DNA of 64,000 bases, from positions 2,852,001 through 2,916,000 of the forward strand of contig OY760517.1 of assembly GCA_963663615.1 (NCBI GenBank). Direction: 5' to 3'. Each line of letters starts with the position of its first letter. The first letter of the stretch is position 1. Source of the stretch: G963663615 sp963663615 (GTDB lineage: Bacteria > Bacteroidota > Ignavibacteria > Ignavibacteriales > Melioribacteraceae). The translations under genes were made by a program, and so were the position numbers. A model generated the notes under the pieces. The model was not told the DNA's origin. It made no database searches and was given only the letters and a program-made list of their open reading frames with translations. Positions 26,832-34,416 of this stretch are shown here, piece after piece.

Positions 26832-27302
26832 ATGAAACGATTATTTTTGATTGCCATGATGTTAATTTTTGCTACTTCAACAGCTTACTCGCAGTATTAT
26901 ACAACTGGTGTAGGTCTCCGTGCCGGTTCCTCAAGTGGTATTACAGTTAAACACAATATCGCCAAAGATGTAAAACTGGAAGGTATTGTTGGAGCGAGAT
27001 GGGGTGGATTTAATTTAACTGGTTTGTATGAAATTCATAAGCCCGCCTTTAATGTTAATCGACTTAACTGGTACTATGGTTTTGGTGGTCATATTGGTTT
27101 CTGGGGTGATAACGATGCCAGCTGGGGCGACAAAGGTAAGGATTACGCAGTAGTCGGTGTTGTGGGTATTCTTGGTATGGAATATAACCTTAAGGATATT
27201 CCGTTTAACGTTGGATTAGACTGGAAACCTGTTTTTAATATTGCAAGCTACACCGGTTTATGGATTGATGAGTTTGCACTTTCCGTAAGATATACTTTTT
27301 AA
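26832..27302 (+). CDS. Small outer-membrane beta-barrel-like protein
   Basis: 156 residues. Signal peptide (about 1-20, ending STAYSQ), then alternating amphipathic strands rich in Gly, Tyr and Trp (TTGVGLRAGSSSGITVKH, LNWYYGFGGHIGFWG, FALSVRYTF), ending in Phe, the usual C-terminal signal for outer-membrane barrels. Function unknown. ATG at 26832 has AAAGGA 5 nt upstream; the ATG at 26826 overlaps that site. Confidence 0.75.
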   Translation: MKRLFLIAMMLIFATSTAYSQYYTTGVGLRAGSSSGITVKHNIAKDVKLEGIVGARWGGFNLTGLYEIHKPAFNVNRLNWYYGFGGHIGFWGDNDASWGDKGKDYAVVGVVGILGMEYNLKDIPFNVGLDWKPVFNIASYTGLWIDEFALSVRYTF

Positions 27303-27414
27303 TGTTTATAAAATTTTTAGGTTTATACACTAAATTATTTTTCAGTTATAAAACAAACTACTTAATGTTTTTATTAAAAGTATTACCTTATTAAAATGCA
27401 AGGGAGTAGAAAGA

Positions 27415-28272
27415 ATGGGAAAAAGAGGCATTATTCTTTTAATGGTATTGTTGTTTTTGGTTAGTTGCGGCGGCGGCGGAACAGACCCTTTTGTTGATTC
27501 ACCTTTCAGTTTGGAAATTACTGTACTTGGCTCTGGTTCTTCTGATATTGCAGTAGCAATTTGGAATGATATCGAGCTAAATTACGAACGTGCCTTCAAA
27601 CATGGGAAAAATGAACGGATTAATGCAGTTTCAACTCTACCGTTTACAATAAGTGAACAGTATCATGTAAATGTAATTGCATACAATATGAATGGTGAAA
27701 TAAGTGAACGTTTGATAGAATTCCAACCATTGATGCCAGGAAAATATCAAGTCAGCATAAGAAATTGGCAATCTGGTCTTGGAACTGTAGTTCGCAAATG
27801 GGTTATCAAAGCTTATAGTGATACAACCACAAAAGAAATAGTTTTCAGAGATTCAATATACTCCGTATTACATCAGCCTGATCCAGATATTGCCTGCATT
27901 GGAAATATCGACAAAAATGGGAGATTAACAACCACAAACAAAAATCTGTTTCCTTCATTATTTAATATTCCTGCCCTTAATTTAACCGATGCATCAAGTT
28001 CTGATGTTGTAGGATTAATTAACTTTTCGGATACATATTATATCGCACTTAAAAACCTGGAAACTGGTGAATGCAGAATATTTGAAAAACAAATCAGGGT
28101 AGGTGAAAATAGTTTTAATCTTATCTGGAATGAGGGTAGCAAATTTAATATTACCTCTTCCCCAATAAAAAGACAAATCGGAGAGACTGATATTATCACT
28201 AAAATCGATACTTCAGTGGCTATTCCTTTGGTAAACAAGTTAGAACAAAATTTCCCTAATCCTTACAATTAA
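27415..28272 (+). CDS. Lipoprotein ending in a truncated T9SS motif
   Basis: 285 residues. Lipoprotein signal with lipobox LVSC followed by GGGG, then beta-rich domains without a recognised family. The last residues are KLEQNFPNPYN, exactly the beginning of a type A sorting domain, followed at once by TAA, so about 75 residues of the domain are missing. A hairpin ACCGGAAAGCCTT/AAGGTTTTCCGGT lies just downstream (28283-28316). Either the sorting domain was lost by mutation or the protein simply stays a lipoprotein. Confidence 0.7.
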   Translation: MGKRGIILLMVLLFLVSCGGGGTDPFVDSPFSLEITVLGSGSSDIAVAIWNDIELNYERAFKHGKNERINAVSTLPFTISEQYHVNVIAYNMNGEISERLIEFQPLMPGKYQVSIRNWQSGLGTVVRKWVIKAYSDTTTKEIVFRDSIYSVLHQPDPDIACIGNIDKNGRLTTTNKNLFPSLFNIPALNLTDASSSDVVGLINFSDTYYIALKNLETGECRIFEKQIRVGENSFNLIWNEGSKFNITSSPIKRQIGETDIITKIDTSVAIPLVNKLEQNFPNPYN

Positions 28273-28576
28273 ATTTTATTAAAATACCGGAAAGCCTTCC
28301 AGCAAGGTTTTCCGGTCTTGACACTTCAAGAATTAGTTGTATTACTTAAACTTTTTAACTAGCATAGAAATATAAGTATAATACAATATTTCAACTCAAA
28401 CCTTAATCTAATAATAGAAACCAATAATATTATCAGCCTGGCACAATTAAAATGCTACTAATAAAATAGGCACGATTAAAAACATCGGGGACTTAAATAT
28501 TGCAATTGATTAATTTTACCTCTTTTAGTATTCTTGAATATTCTTTGAATAATTATATACCCGGGAAGGAAAAATA
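28273..28576. promoter_or_regulatory. Leader region with TTGAATA direct repeats
   Basis: No gene is seen in these about 300 bp. Close to the next gene there are two copies of CTTGAATA/CTTTGAATA (28533 and 28543), resembling the CTTTTGAATA repeats in front of the antitoxin gene 3 kb upstream. Confidence 0.4.
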
Positions 28577-28903
28577 ATGGATTCTGACTGGCTTGATGAG
28601 GTAAGAGCAAGGAAGAGGGGTAAAAGTCTTCTTAAAGCCCTGAATATGATTGATACAGCAATTGATATACTAGAGGAATATACTGGAGGTTTTTCTGGTA
28701 CTTATAATTCAGTTGAAGAATTCCGTGAATCCTTAATGAAGCGCGTAAGAAAAATTGAACGTGGGGATATTACTCCGCTCACTTCCATATATATTGATTT
28801 TTTACCCTCCGAAGCCTGGGATAATTTTGTTGGAAATGAAGGAGCAAAACTCGCCGATAAGATTTGTGCAACAATTAAACTAACCGGTTATGTTAAGTTG
28901 TAA
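28577..28903 (+). CDS. Hypothetical protein whose 3' end is tandemly repeated
   Basis: 108 residues, mainly helical and charged (MDSDWLDEVRARKRGKSLLK, SVEEFRESLMKRVRKIERGD), with a middle strand TSIYIDFLPSEAWDNFVG. No family recognised with confidence. The GGAAGG ribosome-binding site is 8 nt upstream. The last 18 codons (KLADKI through GYVKL) recur four more times downstream in the 117-bp array, each in the same frame and each followed by a stop. Direct TTGAATA repeats precede it, suggesting self- or cross-regulation like a small TA component. Confidence 0.65.
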   Translation: MDSDWLDEVRARKRGKSLLKALNMIDTAIDILEEYTGGFSGTYNSVEEFRESLMKRVRKIERGDITPLTSIYIDFLPSEAWDNFVGNEGAKLADKICATIKLTGYVKL

Positions 28904-29020
28904 ATGTTCGTTGCAGAATTAAACTATTTTTCATTCGGGCTAACGTATACAATTAAGGCGAGTAAACTCGCCGATAAGATTTGTGCAACAATTAAACTAA
29001 CCGGTTATGTTAAGTTGTAA
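28904..29020 (+). CDS. 38-codon ORF, array copy 1
   Basis: ATG directly follows the TAA of the 108-residue gene. It encodes MFVAELNYFS... ending GYVKL, 38 residues plus stop, exactly one 117-bp repeat unit. No Shine-Dalgarno of its own; translation would need reinitiation. Could be an accidental frame in a tandem duplication. Confidence 0.4.
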   Translation: MFVAELNYFSFGLTYTIKASKLADKICATIKLTGYVKL

Positions 29021-29137
29021 ATGTTCGTTGCAGAATTAAACTATTTTTCATTCGGGCTAACGTATACAATTAAGGCGAGTAAACTCGCCAATAAAATTTG
29101 TGCAACCATCAAAACCACAGGTTATGTTAAGTTGTAA
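29021..29137 (+). CDS. 38-codon ORF, array copy 2
   Basis: Same length and frame as copy 1, ATG abutting the previous stop. Differs in the second half by Asp24 to Asn and Leu32 to Thr and by several silent changes (AAG/AAA, ACA/ACC, ATT/ATC, ACC/ACA). Confidence 0.4.
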   Translation: MFVAELNYFSFGLTYTIKASKLANKICATIKTTGYVKL

Positions 29138-29255
29138 ATGTTCGTTGCAGAATTAAACTATTTTTACATTCGGGCTAACGTATACGATTGGGGCGAGTAA
29201 ACTCTCCAACAAGATTTGTGCAACCATCAAAACCACAGGTTATGTTAAGTTGTAA
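29138..29255 (+). pseudogene. 38-codon ORF, array copy 3, frameshifted
   Basis: The unit is 118 bp. An extra A in the T-rich stretch near 29166 shifts the frame, which then stops at GAGTAA after about 20 codons. The tail half (shared with copy 2, with AAC and TCC variants) remains open in the original frame. Confidence 0.4.
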
Positions 29256-29372
29256 ATGTTCGTTGCAGAATTAAACTATTTTTCATTCGGGCTAACGTAT
29301 ATAATTAAGGCGAGTAAACTCGCCGATAAGATTTGTGCAACAATTAAACTAACCGGTTATGTTAAAATTTAA
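29256..29372 (+). CDS. 38-codon ORF, array copy 4
   Basis: Intact 38-residue frame; second half like copy 1, with Thr16 to Ile and the final Leu to Ile. Ends the array. Confidence 0.4.
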   Translation: MFVAELNYFSFGLTYIIKASKLADKICATIKLTGYVKI

Positions 29373-29470
29373 TTAGTCTGCTGGCTTTTGGAACAATATA
29401 ACCCGAATTAGGTAAAATAAGTATCTGTTCCGTAGTTTAAATATTAAGGATAAACAATCCCGGAGGCTAA

Positions 29471-29884
29471 ATGAGCAAATTCCGTTCAACCGCACTAACA
29501 CTAATTACATTACTAATTTTATCTACTCTTATAATAGCTGAACCAAATCCTCTTGCTGGTAAATGGGAGGGAAAATCAAGTACCGGCGAAATTGTTAAAA
29601 TAACGTTTAACACCGATAACTCCGTTGTTCTTTACAGAAGCGAAGGAGGGAAAATAGACGGCAAAGTAACCCCGGCAAGATTCTACTTTAACTTCAAACT
29701 TAATAAAAATGCAAATGAACTTGATTTCACTTACGAGAAAAAAGGTGTAACTATTAATAGCATTATTGAATTTATTGATAAGGATAATATTAAAATTGGT
29801 CTTTCGGAATTAAGTGATTACAGACCAGAAAATTTCTCCGGCTCAGAGAGTAAACAGGTTTGGACTTTGGAAAGAAAGGATTAA
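29471..29884 (+). CDS. Exported small beta-sheet protein, unknown
   Basis: 137 residues. Signal peptide (1-24, ending TLIIAE), then a compact antiparallel beta pattern opening with NPLAGKWEGKSSTGEIVKIT and ending KQVWTLERKD, the look of small lipocalin-like or DUF-type barrels that begin with a GxW motif. No specific family is claimed. GGAGG lies upstream of the ATG (CCCGGAGGCTAA). It ends next to a hairpin that terminates the convergent copper operon. Confidence 0.65.
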   Translation: MSKFRSTALTLITLLILSTLIIAEPNPLAGKWEGKSSTGEIVKITFNTDNSVVLYRSEGGKIDGKVTPARFYFNFKLNKNANELDFTYEKKGVTINSIIEFIDKDNIKIGLSELSDYRPENFSGSESKQVWTLERKD

Positions 29885-29909
29885 AAAAAAGGGCGAAATA
29901 GTTTCGCCC
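29883..29909 (-). terminator. Terminator of the copper-protein operon
   Basis: Stem GGGCGAAA/TTTCGCCC (29891-29898, 29902-29909), with T8 on the minus strand at 29883-29890. Confidence 0.85.
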
Positions 29910-29919
29910 CTCTAAAAAT

Positions 29920-30420
29920 CTATTCGCCGCAGCAGCTTTTATCAGCTTTCGATGATGATTTCATACCATGTTTCATATCTTTATTCATTTTATTTTTCTT
30001 CATCTTTTTGTTCATATCTTTAACTTCCGCTTCAACTTCAACCATGCCGGCATTTTTAAAGAATAGTTTTACTTTGCCTTTTTTACCTACGGTCATATCT
30101 TCCTTAAGTTTAATAAGCATAACATGATAACTCATAGGCTTAAGAAGCAAGGTAGCGTTAGCAGGTACTTCAATTTGTTCAACTTCACGCATACCCATCA
30201 TATCACCATCTTTTTTGTAAGTTTCATGAACTTCAACAACTGTAGCAAAACTGGCTTCAGCCTTAAGCAAATAGTCAGGCTGATCGGAACTGTTATGTAT
30301 TTTCACGAAAAATGCAGTATTCATTCCTTCGGCACCGCTACGTATCCACGCATCCTTATATTCAAGTTGGGATTGTGCAAACAGGTTAGCTGCCAAAATT
30401 AAAACAAATAGTATTCTCAC
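29920..30420 (-). CDS. Periplasmic copper chaperone PCu(A)C
   Basis: 166 residues. Signal peptide (1-16), then the PCuAC cupredoxin-like fold (LEYKDAWIRSGAEGMNTAFF). The copper site is seen as VEVHET, DMMGMREVEQ and PMSYHVMLIKL (the H...M...HxM pattern). A Lys/Met-rich tail of about 30 residues ends KADKSCCGE, adding possible extra copper ligands; this tail is unusual. Delivers Cu(I) to the CuA site of cytochrome oxidase. Follows the SCO gene by 8 nt. Confidence 0.92.
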   Translation of the reverse strand: MRILFVLILAANLFAQSQLEYKDAWIRSGAEGMNTAFFVKIHNSSDQPDYLLKAEASFATVVEVHETYKKDGDMMGMREVEQIEVPANATLLLKPMSYHVMLIKLKEDMTVGKKGKVKLFFKNAGMVEVEAEVKDMNKKMKKNKMNKDMKHGMKSSSKADKSCCGE

Positions 30421-30428
30421 AATTACTC

Positions 30429-31019
30429 CTAATAAAGTGTTTTGATATCTTTGATTATCTCATCAACATTTAATTCACTTCCCTTATAGTTTTTTCTAAC
30501 ATAACCATCTTCATCAACCAGGGAAATTCTGTCGGTATGAATATAATAGTAACTAACAGTTCCATCAGGAAAAACAGTTGAATCACCTGGTACAGCAACT
30601 ATTCCCGCCGAGTTCATCAATGTTTCAATAATTGCTTTTTCACCTGTAAGGAATTGCCAGTTATCAAATTCAAGTCCACGTATTCTGCTATACTTTTTAA
30701 GTATTTCAGGGGTATCAACAAGCGGATCAAAACTAATGGTTACATAATTAATTTTATCCATACCCAACTTATCGGCAGCCTCTTTTACCAACCGCATATT
30801 GTTGGTAGTAAGCGGACATATATCAGGGCAGTTTGTGAAAATATAGCCTACTACGGAAAGACGCTGGTTAAAATCCCCGGGGAATGTAACCGCTGCACTA
30901 TCCTGATTAAGAAGCGAGTACTCCTTACCATTGTAATTATGTTCTTTGGGTATATCGTTGCATGCCGCAAGAAAAATTAAGCCAATAATAACGAGTACTT
31001 TTTTCAATTTTATTTCCAA
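30429..31019 (-). CDS. SCO1/SenC/PrrC copper-insertion lipoprotein
   Basis: 196 residues. Lipobox LAAC, thioredoxin-like fold, the copper motif TNCPDICPLTTNNM (CxxxC) and the distal His in YYIHTDRISLVDEDG. Inserts or reduces copper for cytochrome c oxidase assembly. No ATG: TTG at 31019 or, with better spacing after GGAAAT, TTG at 31007. Paired with PCu(A)C, the standard CuA assembly partner. The gene abuts the peptidase gene upstream. Confidence 0.93.
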   Translation of the reverse strand: MEIKLKKVLVIIGLIFLAACNDIPKEHNYNGKEYSLLNQDSAAVTFPGDFNQRLSVVGYIFTNCPDICPLTTNNMRLVKEAADKLGMDKINYVTISFDPLVDTPEILKKYSRIRGLEFDNWQFLTGEKAIIETLMNSAGIVAVPGDSTVFPDGTVSYYYIHTDRISLVDEDGYVRKNYKGSELNVDEIIKDIKTLY

Positions 31020-32624
31020 TTATGATACAAATTGTTTGGCGTAATATTTTGCTGTAAGTTTTTCACCTGTTGCACGTTCAATCATATCATTCCAGCTATA
31101 ACGGGCACCCGGCTTAAAAACGCTGTTAAGCAAATACTCACCAACCTGTTTCATGTTTGTAAAATCTGGTAAGGTAACTGCCTCAATATTCAATACCTTT
31201 TCAGATATAGTAAAGTACAATTGTGAGGCTAATAGTTCCCCAAGCATATAATTATGATAGTATGCCGGATATAAAGCCACATGTATTTTTGATGCCCAGT
31301 CCGGTGCGTTTCTGCCCTTTGGACTTTTTAGCATCTGATATTTCTCAACCAAATCCCACCAAAGTTTATTTACATCCTGATCGGGATTACTGTAAAATGC
31401 ACGCTCAAAGCGATACATTACTTGCACCCATCTGCTAAATGTAAGCTGTTCAAGTTTTAAAGAGTTAAAACAATCAGCTGCAATTTTGCTTTTTTCTTCT
31501 TCGCTTACACCAACATTTTTTTTAAGCCAGTTTGGATTTGAGGCAAGCCTTCCGAATAACATGGCAATAGCTTCGGTAGTAAATATGTGAGCATGTTCAC
31601 GCAACGACCATGGCAAAGTTTCATCAACAAACTTGTCGTACACTGCATGACCAAATTCATGTAACATAGTACCCATCCAGCGGTAATTAGGTTTAATGTT
31701 ACATAAAACCCTTACATCACCTTCCTTGTCAATATCGGTACAATAAGCATGCTGGTACTTGCCTTCCTGCTCATAAAGCGAACTCTTTTCAAGCATATCA
31801 TCAATTGGCAGACCAATTCCGTTAAAATAATTTTTTGTAAGCTCTTCAATATTCTGATCTTTATAATACTTATCCAGATCAACAGTATATATTTTTGGTC
31901 CCTGCTGAAAAAACTTGTCCTGATAATGCCATGGCATTAAATCTTCTTTCGCAACATTATTACGTTTGGCAAGATATTCATCAATTTCGTTCTTTAATCT
32001 TGCAAACTCATCGCGCGTAAGTTCATCAAGCTCATCAAAAAGTTTATCAAGGTCTTCGGTATTCTGCTCACTTAGTGCCAAACTCATGGTATGGTGATCT
32101 GAAAAGCCAAGCTGTTTGGCTGCCTCATTACGCATATGTGCCAGTTTAACAACATCTTCACTAACAATCTCACCAATCTTCTTGCTCGCACTCCATGCTT
32201 CTTCAAGCTCTGCAGAGTTAGTAGAATTATCAAGTATCTCATCAAGTTCGTTATCTGTATATTTTTTACCATCAATTTCAGCACGGTAAATTGAAAACTG
32301 CTGTTCAACCTTTGTTGAAAGGTTTACAATATCTTCCAGTAATTTTTCATCGAACTGATTACCTAAATAATCGTTATAGATACGTGTAAACTGGCGGTTA
32401 AGTAGTTCATCACCAAAATCGGCACCTTTCATTTCTTCCAGTTTTTTAAAGTCATCCCTGTTGGAAAACAACTTATTAAGCTTTAACTGTAGCTCAGAAG
32501 CTTTAGCAAAATCTTCTTCCTTGCCGGAAATTGATGCATCATAATAAGCCAGACAAGCATCTTTATATAATCCGGAAACTTTATCTTCATATTCTTTTAA
32601 AAATTCTTCAAACTTCTCTTTCAT
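31020..32624 (-). CDS. Gluzincin metallopeptidase (M2/M3-like oligopeptidase)
   Basis: 534 residues, all-helical, with the zinc motif HEFGH in TMLHEFGHAVYDKFVDE near residue 330, followed by the Glu ligand in HIFTTEAIAMLFGRLA. The EAIAM spacing fits M2 (ACE-like) or M3 families. No signal peptide, so a cytoplasmic oligopeptidase is likely. RBS TAGGATT. Between groES-like and SCO genes with tiny gaps. Confidence 0.88.
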   Translation of the reverse strand: MKEKFEEFLKEYEDKVSGLYKDACLAYYDASISGKEEDFAKASELQLKLNKLFSNRDDFKKLEEMKGADFGDELLNRQFTRIYNDYLGNQFDEKLLEDIVNLSTKVEQQFSIYRAEIDGKKYTDNELDEILDNSTNSAELEEAWSASKKIGEIVSEDVVKLAHMRNEAAKQLGFSDHHTMSLALSEQNTEDLDKLFDELDELTRDEFARLKNEIDEYLAKRNNVAKEDLMPWHYQDKFFQQGPKIYTVDLDKYYKDQNIEELTKNYFNGIGLPIDDMLEKSSLYEQEGKYQHAYCTDIDKEGDVRVLCNIKPNYRWMGTMLHEFGHAVYDKFVDETLPWSLREHAHIFTTEAIAMLFGRLASNPNWLKKNVGVSEEEKSKIAADCFNSLKLEQLTFSRWVQVMYRFERAFYSNPDQDVNKLWWDLVEKYQMLKSPKGRNAPDWASKIHVALYPAYYHNYMLGELLASQLYFTISEKVLNIEAVTLPDFTNMKQVGEYLLNSVFKPGARYSWNDMIERATGEKLTAKYYAKQFVS

Positions 32625-32636
32625 TATAAATCCTAA

Positions 32637-32999
32637 CTAAAAATCAGTAAAATCTTCTCTGTGAACCAGTAAAATAGCCGATTGCGGAACAATAAGCATT
32701 TTCTCACCATCTATTTCAATTTCAACAGCATCCTTTCTAAGGAAAATGGCAAAATCGCCAACAGCCGCCTGAAGAGGAATATACTTTGTATCTTTGCCCT
32801 CTTTCCAAGGTTCATCATCCTCACCACCAGGTGAAACAGGGTAACCGGGTCCTACCTTAAGAATATAACCACTTTGTACAACTTCTTTCTCCTTAACTCC
32901 AGGAGGCAAGTATAAACCGGTATTGGTTTTTTGGGATTTGTCTTCCGGTTTAATAAGCACCCGGTCGCCAATAACAATAATTTTGTCAATACTTATCAC
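32637..32999 (-). CDS. GroES-like co-chaperonin, divergent
   Basis: 120 residues, GroES fold: IVIGDRVLIKPEDKSQ, the mobile-loop region NTGLYLPPGVKEKEVVQSGY, and DGEKMLIVPQSAILLV. It is about 25 residues longer than GroES because of an acidic insert (PVSPGGEDDEPWKEG) and has no adjacent groEL. Probably a second, specialised paralogue. GTG start with GAGG upstream. Confidence 0.85.
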   Translation of the reverse strand: MISIDKIIVIGDRVLIKPEDKSQKTNTGLYLPPGVKEKEVVQSGYILKVGPGYPVSPGGEDDEPWKEGKDTKYIPLQAAVGDFAIFLRKDAVEIEIDGEKMLIVPQSAILLVHREDFTDF

Positions 33000-33081
33000 A
33001 ATAACCTCAATCTATTCAACATTCAAAACTTGTTAGCAAATCAATATATCATATAAAGCAAGATATATAAAAAAGTTTCAA

Positions 33082-33579
33082 CTACTTATAGTTCACAAAC
33101 TGCGTAGGAAAATCGAAATCGGCATCTTTTACAGCCTGAATAACTGCCTGAAGATCATCACGTTTTGCACCCTGAACTCTAACTTTTTCATCCATTATCT
33201 GGGCATTAACTTTTAGACCTGAATCCTTAACCAGTTTGGTTATCTTTTTGGCATTATCCTTTGAAATTCCACTTTGCAAGTTAACATCCAGTCTTAACCT
33301 GCCACCACCGGCTGGTTGAGGCTCATTAACCTTCATAGCTTTAAGAGATAATCCACGCTTAAAAAATTTGGTTTGCAAAATATCGATAGTAGTTTTAGTA
33401 CCATACTCATCCTTTGCATTGATGGTAATTAACTCATCTTTTTTATTCAGATTCAGCTCTACATCCTGCCCCTTCAGGTCATACCTCTGTGCTAACTCTT
33501 TATTAGCCTGATTGATAGCATTATCTACTTCCTGAAAATCTATCTCTGATACGATATCGAACGATGAATTTTTTGCCAT
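33082..33579 (-). CDS. YajQ-family nucleotide-binding protein
   Basis: 165 residues. MAKNSSFDIVSEIDFQEVDN, YDLKGQDVELNLNKKDEL and VRVQGAKRDDLQAVIQAVKD are family hallmarks of the tandem RRM-like YajQ proteins, some of which bind cyclic di-GMP. The start at 33579 is set by AAAGGATAAA; the longer frame adds 15 unsupported residues. Divergent from truA. Confidence 0.93.
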   Translation of the reverse strand: MAKNSSFDIVSEIDFQEVDNAINQANKELAQRYDLKGQDVELNLNKKDELITINAKDEYGTKTTIDILQTKFFKRGLSLKAMKVNEPQPAGGGRLRLDVNLQSGISKDNAKKITKLVKDSGLKVNAQIMDEKVRVQGAKRDDLQAVIQAVKDADFDFPTQFVNYK

Positions 33580-33678
33580 AAAACATTTATCCTTTATTTT
33601 TAATTTAAGTGTTGAAAAATACAAAAAATTTGTACGAATTACGTATAATTCGGTTTTGGTTTTAATAGTTTACAGTAT

Positions 33679-34416
33679 ATGCATAATTACAAAATTACAA
33701 TACAATACGACGGTACACATTTTTCCGGTTGGCAAATACAAAACAATGCTGTAACCGTACAGGATGAAATACGTAAAGCGGTTAATACAATTACCCGTGA
33801 AGAAGTTAATCTTATTGGCTCAGGCAGAACCGATTCTGGCGTACATGCTTTGGGTCAGGTTGCAAACTTTCAGCTAACCACGGAAATTGATCCGTATCGT
33901 TTCCTCAACTCTGTTAATGCAATTATTCCAAATGATATAACTGTTACCAATATATGTGAGGCTAAAGAAAGCTTCCATTCCCGTTTCGATGCAACTAAAA
34001 GAAGCTACATTTATATCTTTAATACACAGCCTTCCCCTTTCCTTAGAAAATTCTCAAGTTACATCCCGGACTTCCACAAACTTTATAACATTAAACAACT
34101 TAATGATATAAGCAAATTCCTACTTGGTGAGCACAACTTCACATCGCTTTCAAAAAAGAATGATGAAGTACCAAATAAGCTTTGTACAATATTTGAAATC
34201 GGCTGGAGAAAAAACGGTCAGTTTATAATTTTTTACATCCAGGGGAACAGATTTTTACGAGGTATGGTTAGAATAGTAACAGGCACAATGCTTGAAGCTT
34301 CACTAAAGGATAAACCCCTTGAGTATCTTGAAAAACTCATAAAATCGGAAAACAACGAAAATGCAGGTACCGCAGTTGAAGCAAAAGGATTATTTCTTTA
34401 CAAGGTTAAATACTAA
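33679..34416 (+). CDS. truA: tRNA pseudouridine synthase A
   Basis: 245 residues. The catalytic Asp is in GRTDSGVHALGQVANF; IQYDGTHFSGWQIQ and NRFLRGMVRIVTGTML are family signatures. Makes pseudouridine at positions 38-40 of tRNAs. Opens a plus-strand operon and overlaps the next SDR gene by one nucleotide (TAATG). Confidence 0.95.
   Translation: MHNYKITIQYDGTHFSGWQIQNNAVTVQDEIRKAVNTITREEVNLIGSGRTDSGVHALGQVANFQLTTEIDPYRFLNSVNAIIPNDITVTNICEAKESFHSRFDATKRSYIYIFNTQPSPFLRKFSSYIPDFHKLYNIKQLNDISKFLLGEHNFTSLSKKNDEVPNKLCTIFEIGWRKNGQFIIFYIQGNRFLRGMVRIVTGTMLEASLKDKPLEYLEKLIKSENNENAGTAVEAKGLFLYKVKY

Larger units (their letters stand above)
28847..29372 (+). repeat. 117-bp tandem array (gene tail plus spacer)
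   Basis: Five copies of the gene-tail segment start at 28847, 28964, 29081, 29199 and 29316 (period 117, once 118), separated by four near-identical spacers. Each spacer/tail junction forms the palindrome GGCGAGTAAACTCGCC. Confidence 0.95.

Noticed and set aside
26738..29372. Integron-like attC sites suggested by GCTAAC..CAATTAAG segments (26739, 28940 and repeats) and GTTAGCC at 26023
   Set aside because: No matching R'/R'' pair of the GTTRRRY/RYYYAAC type with nested complementarity, and no integrase in the window.
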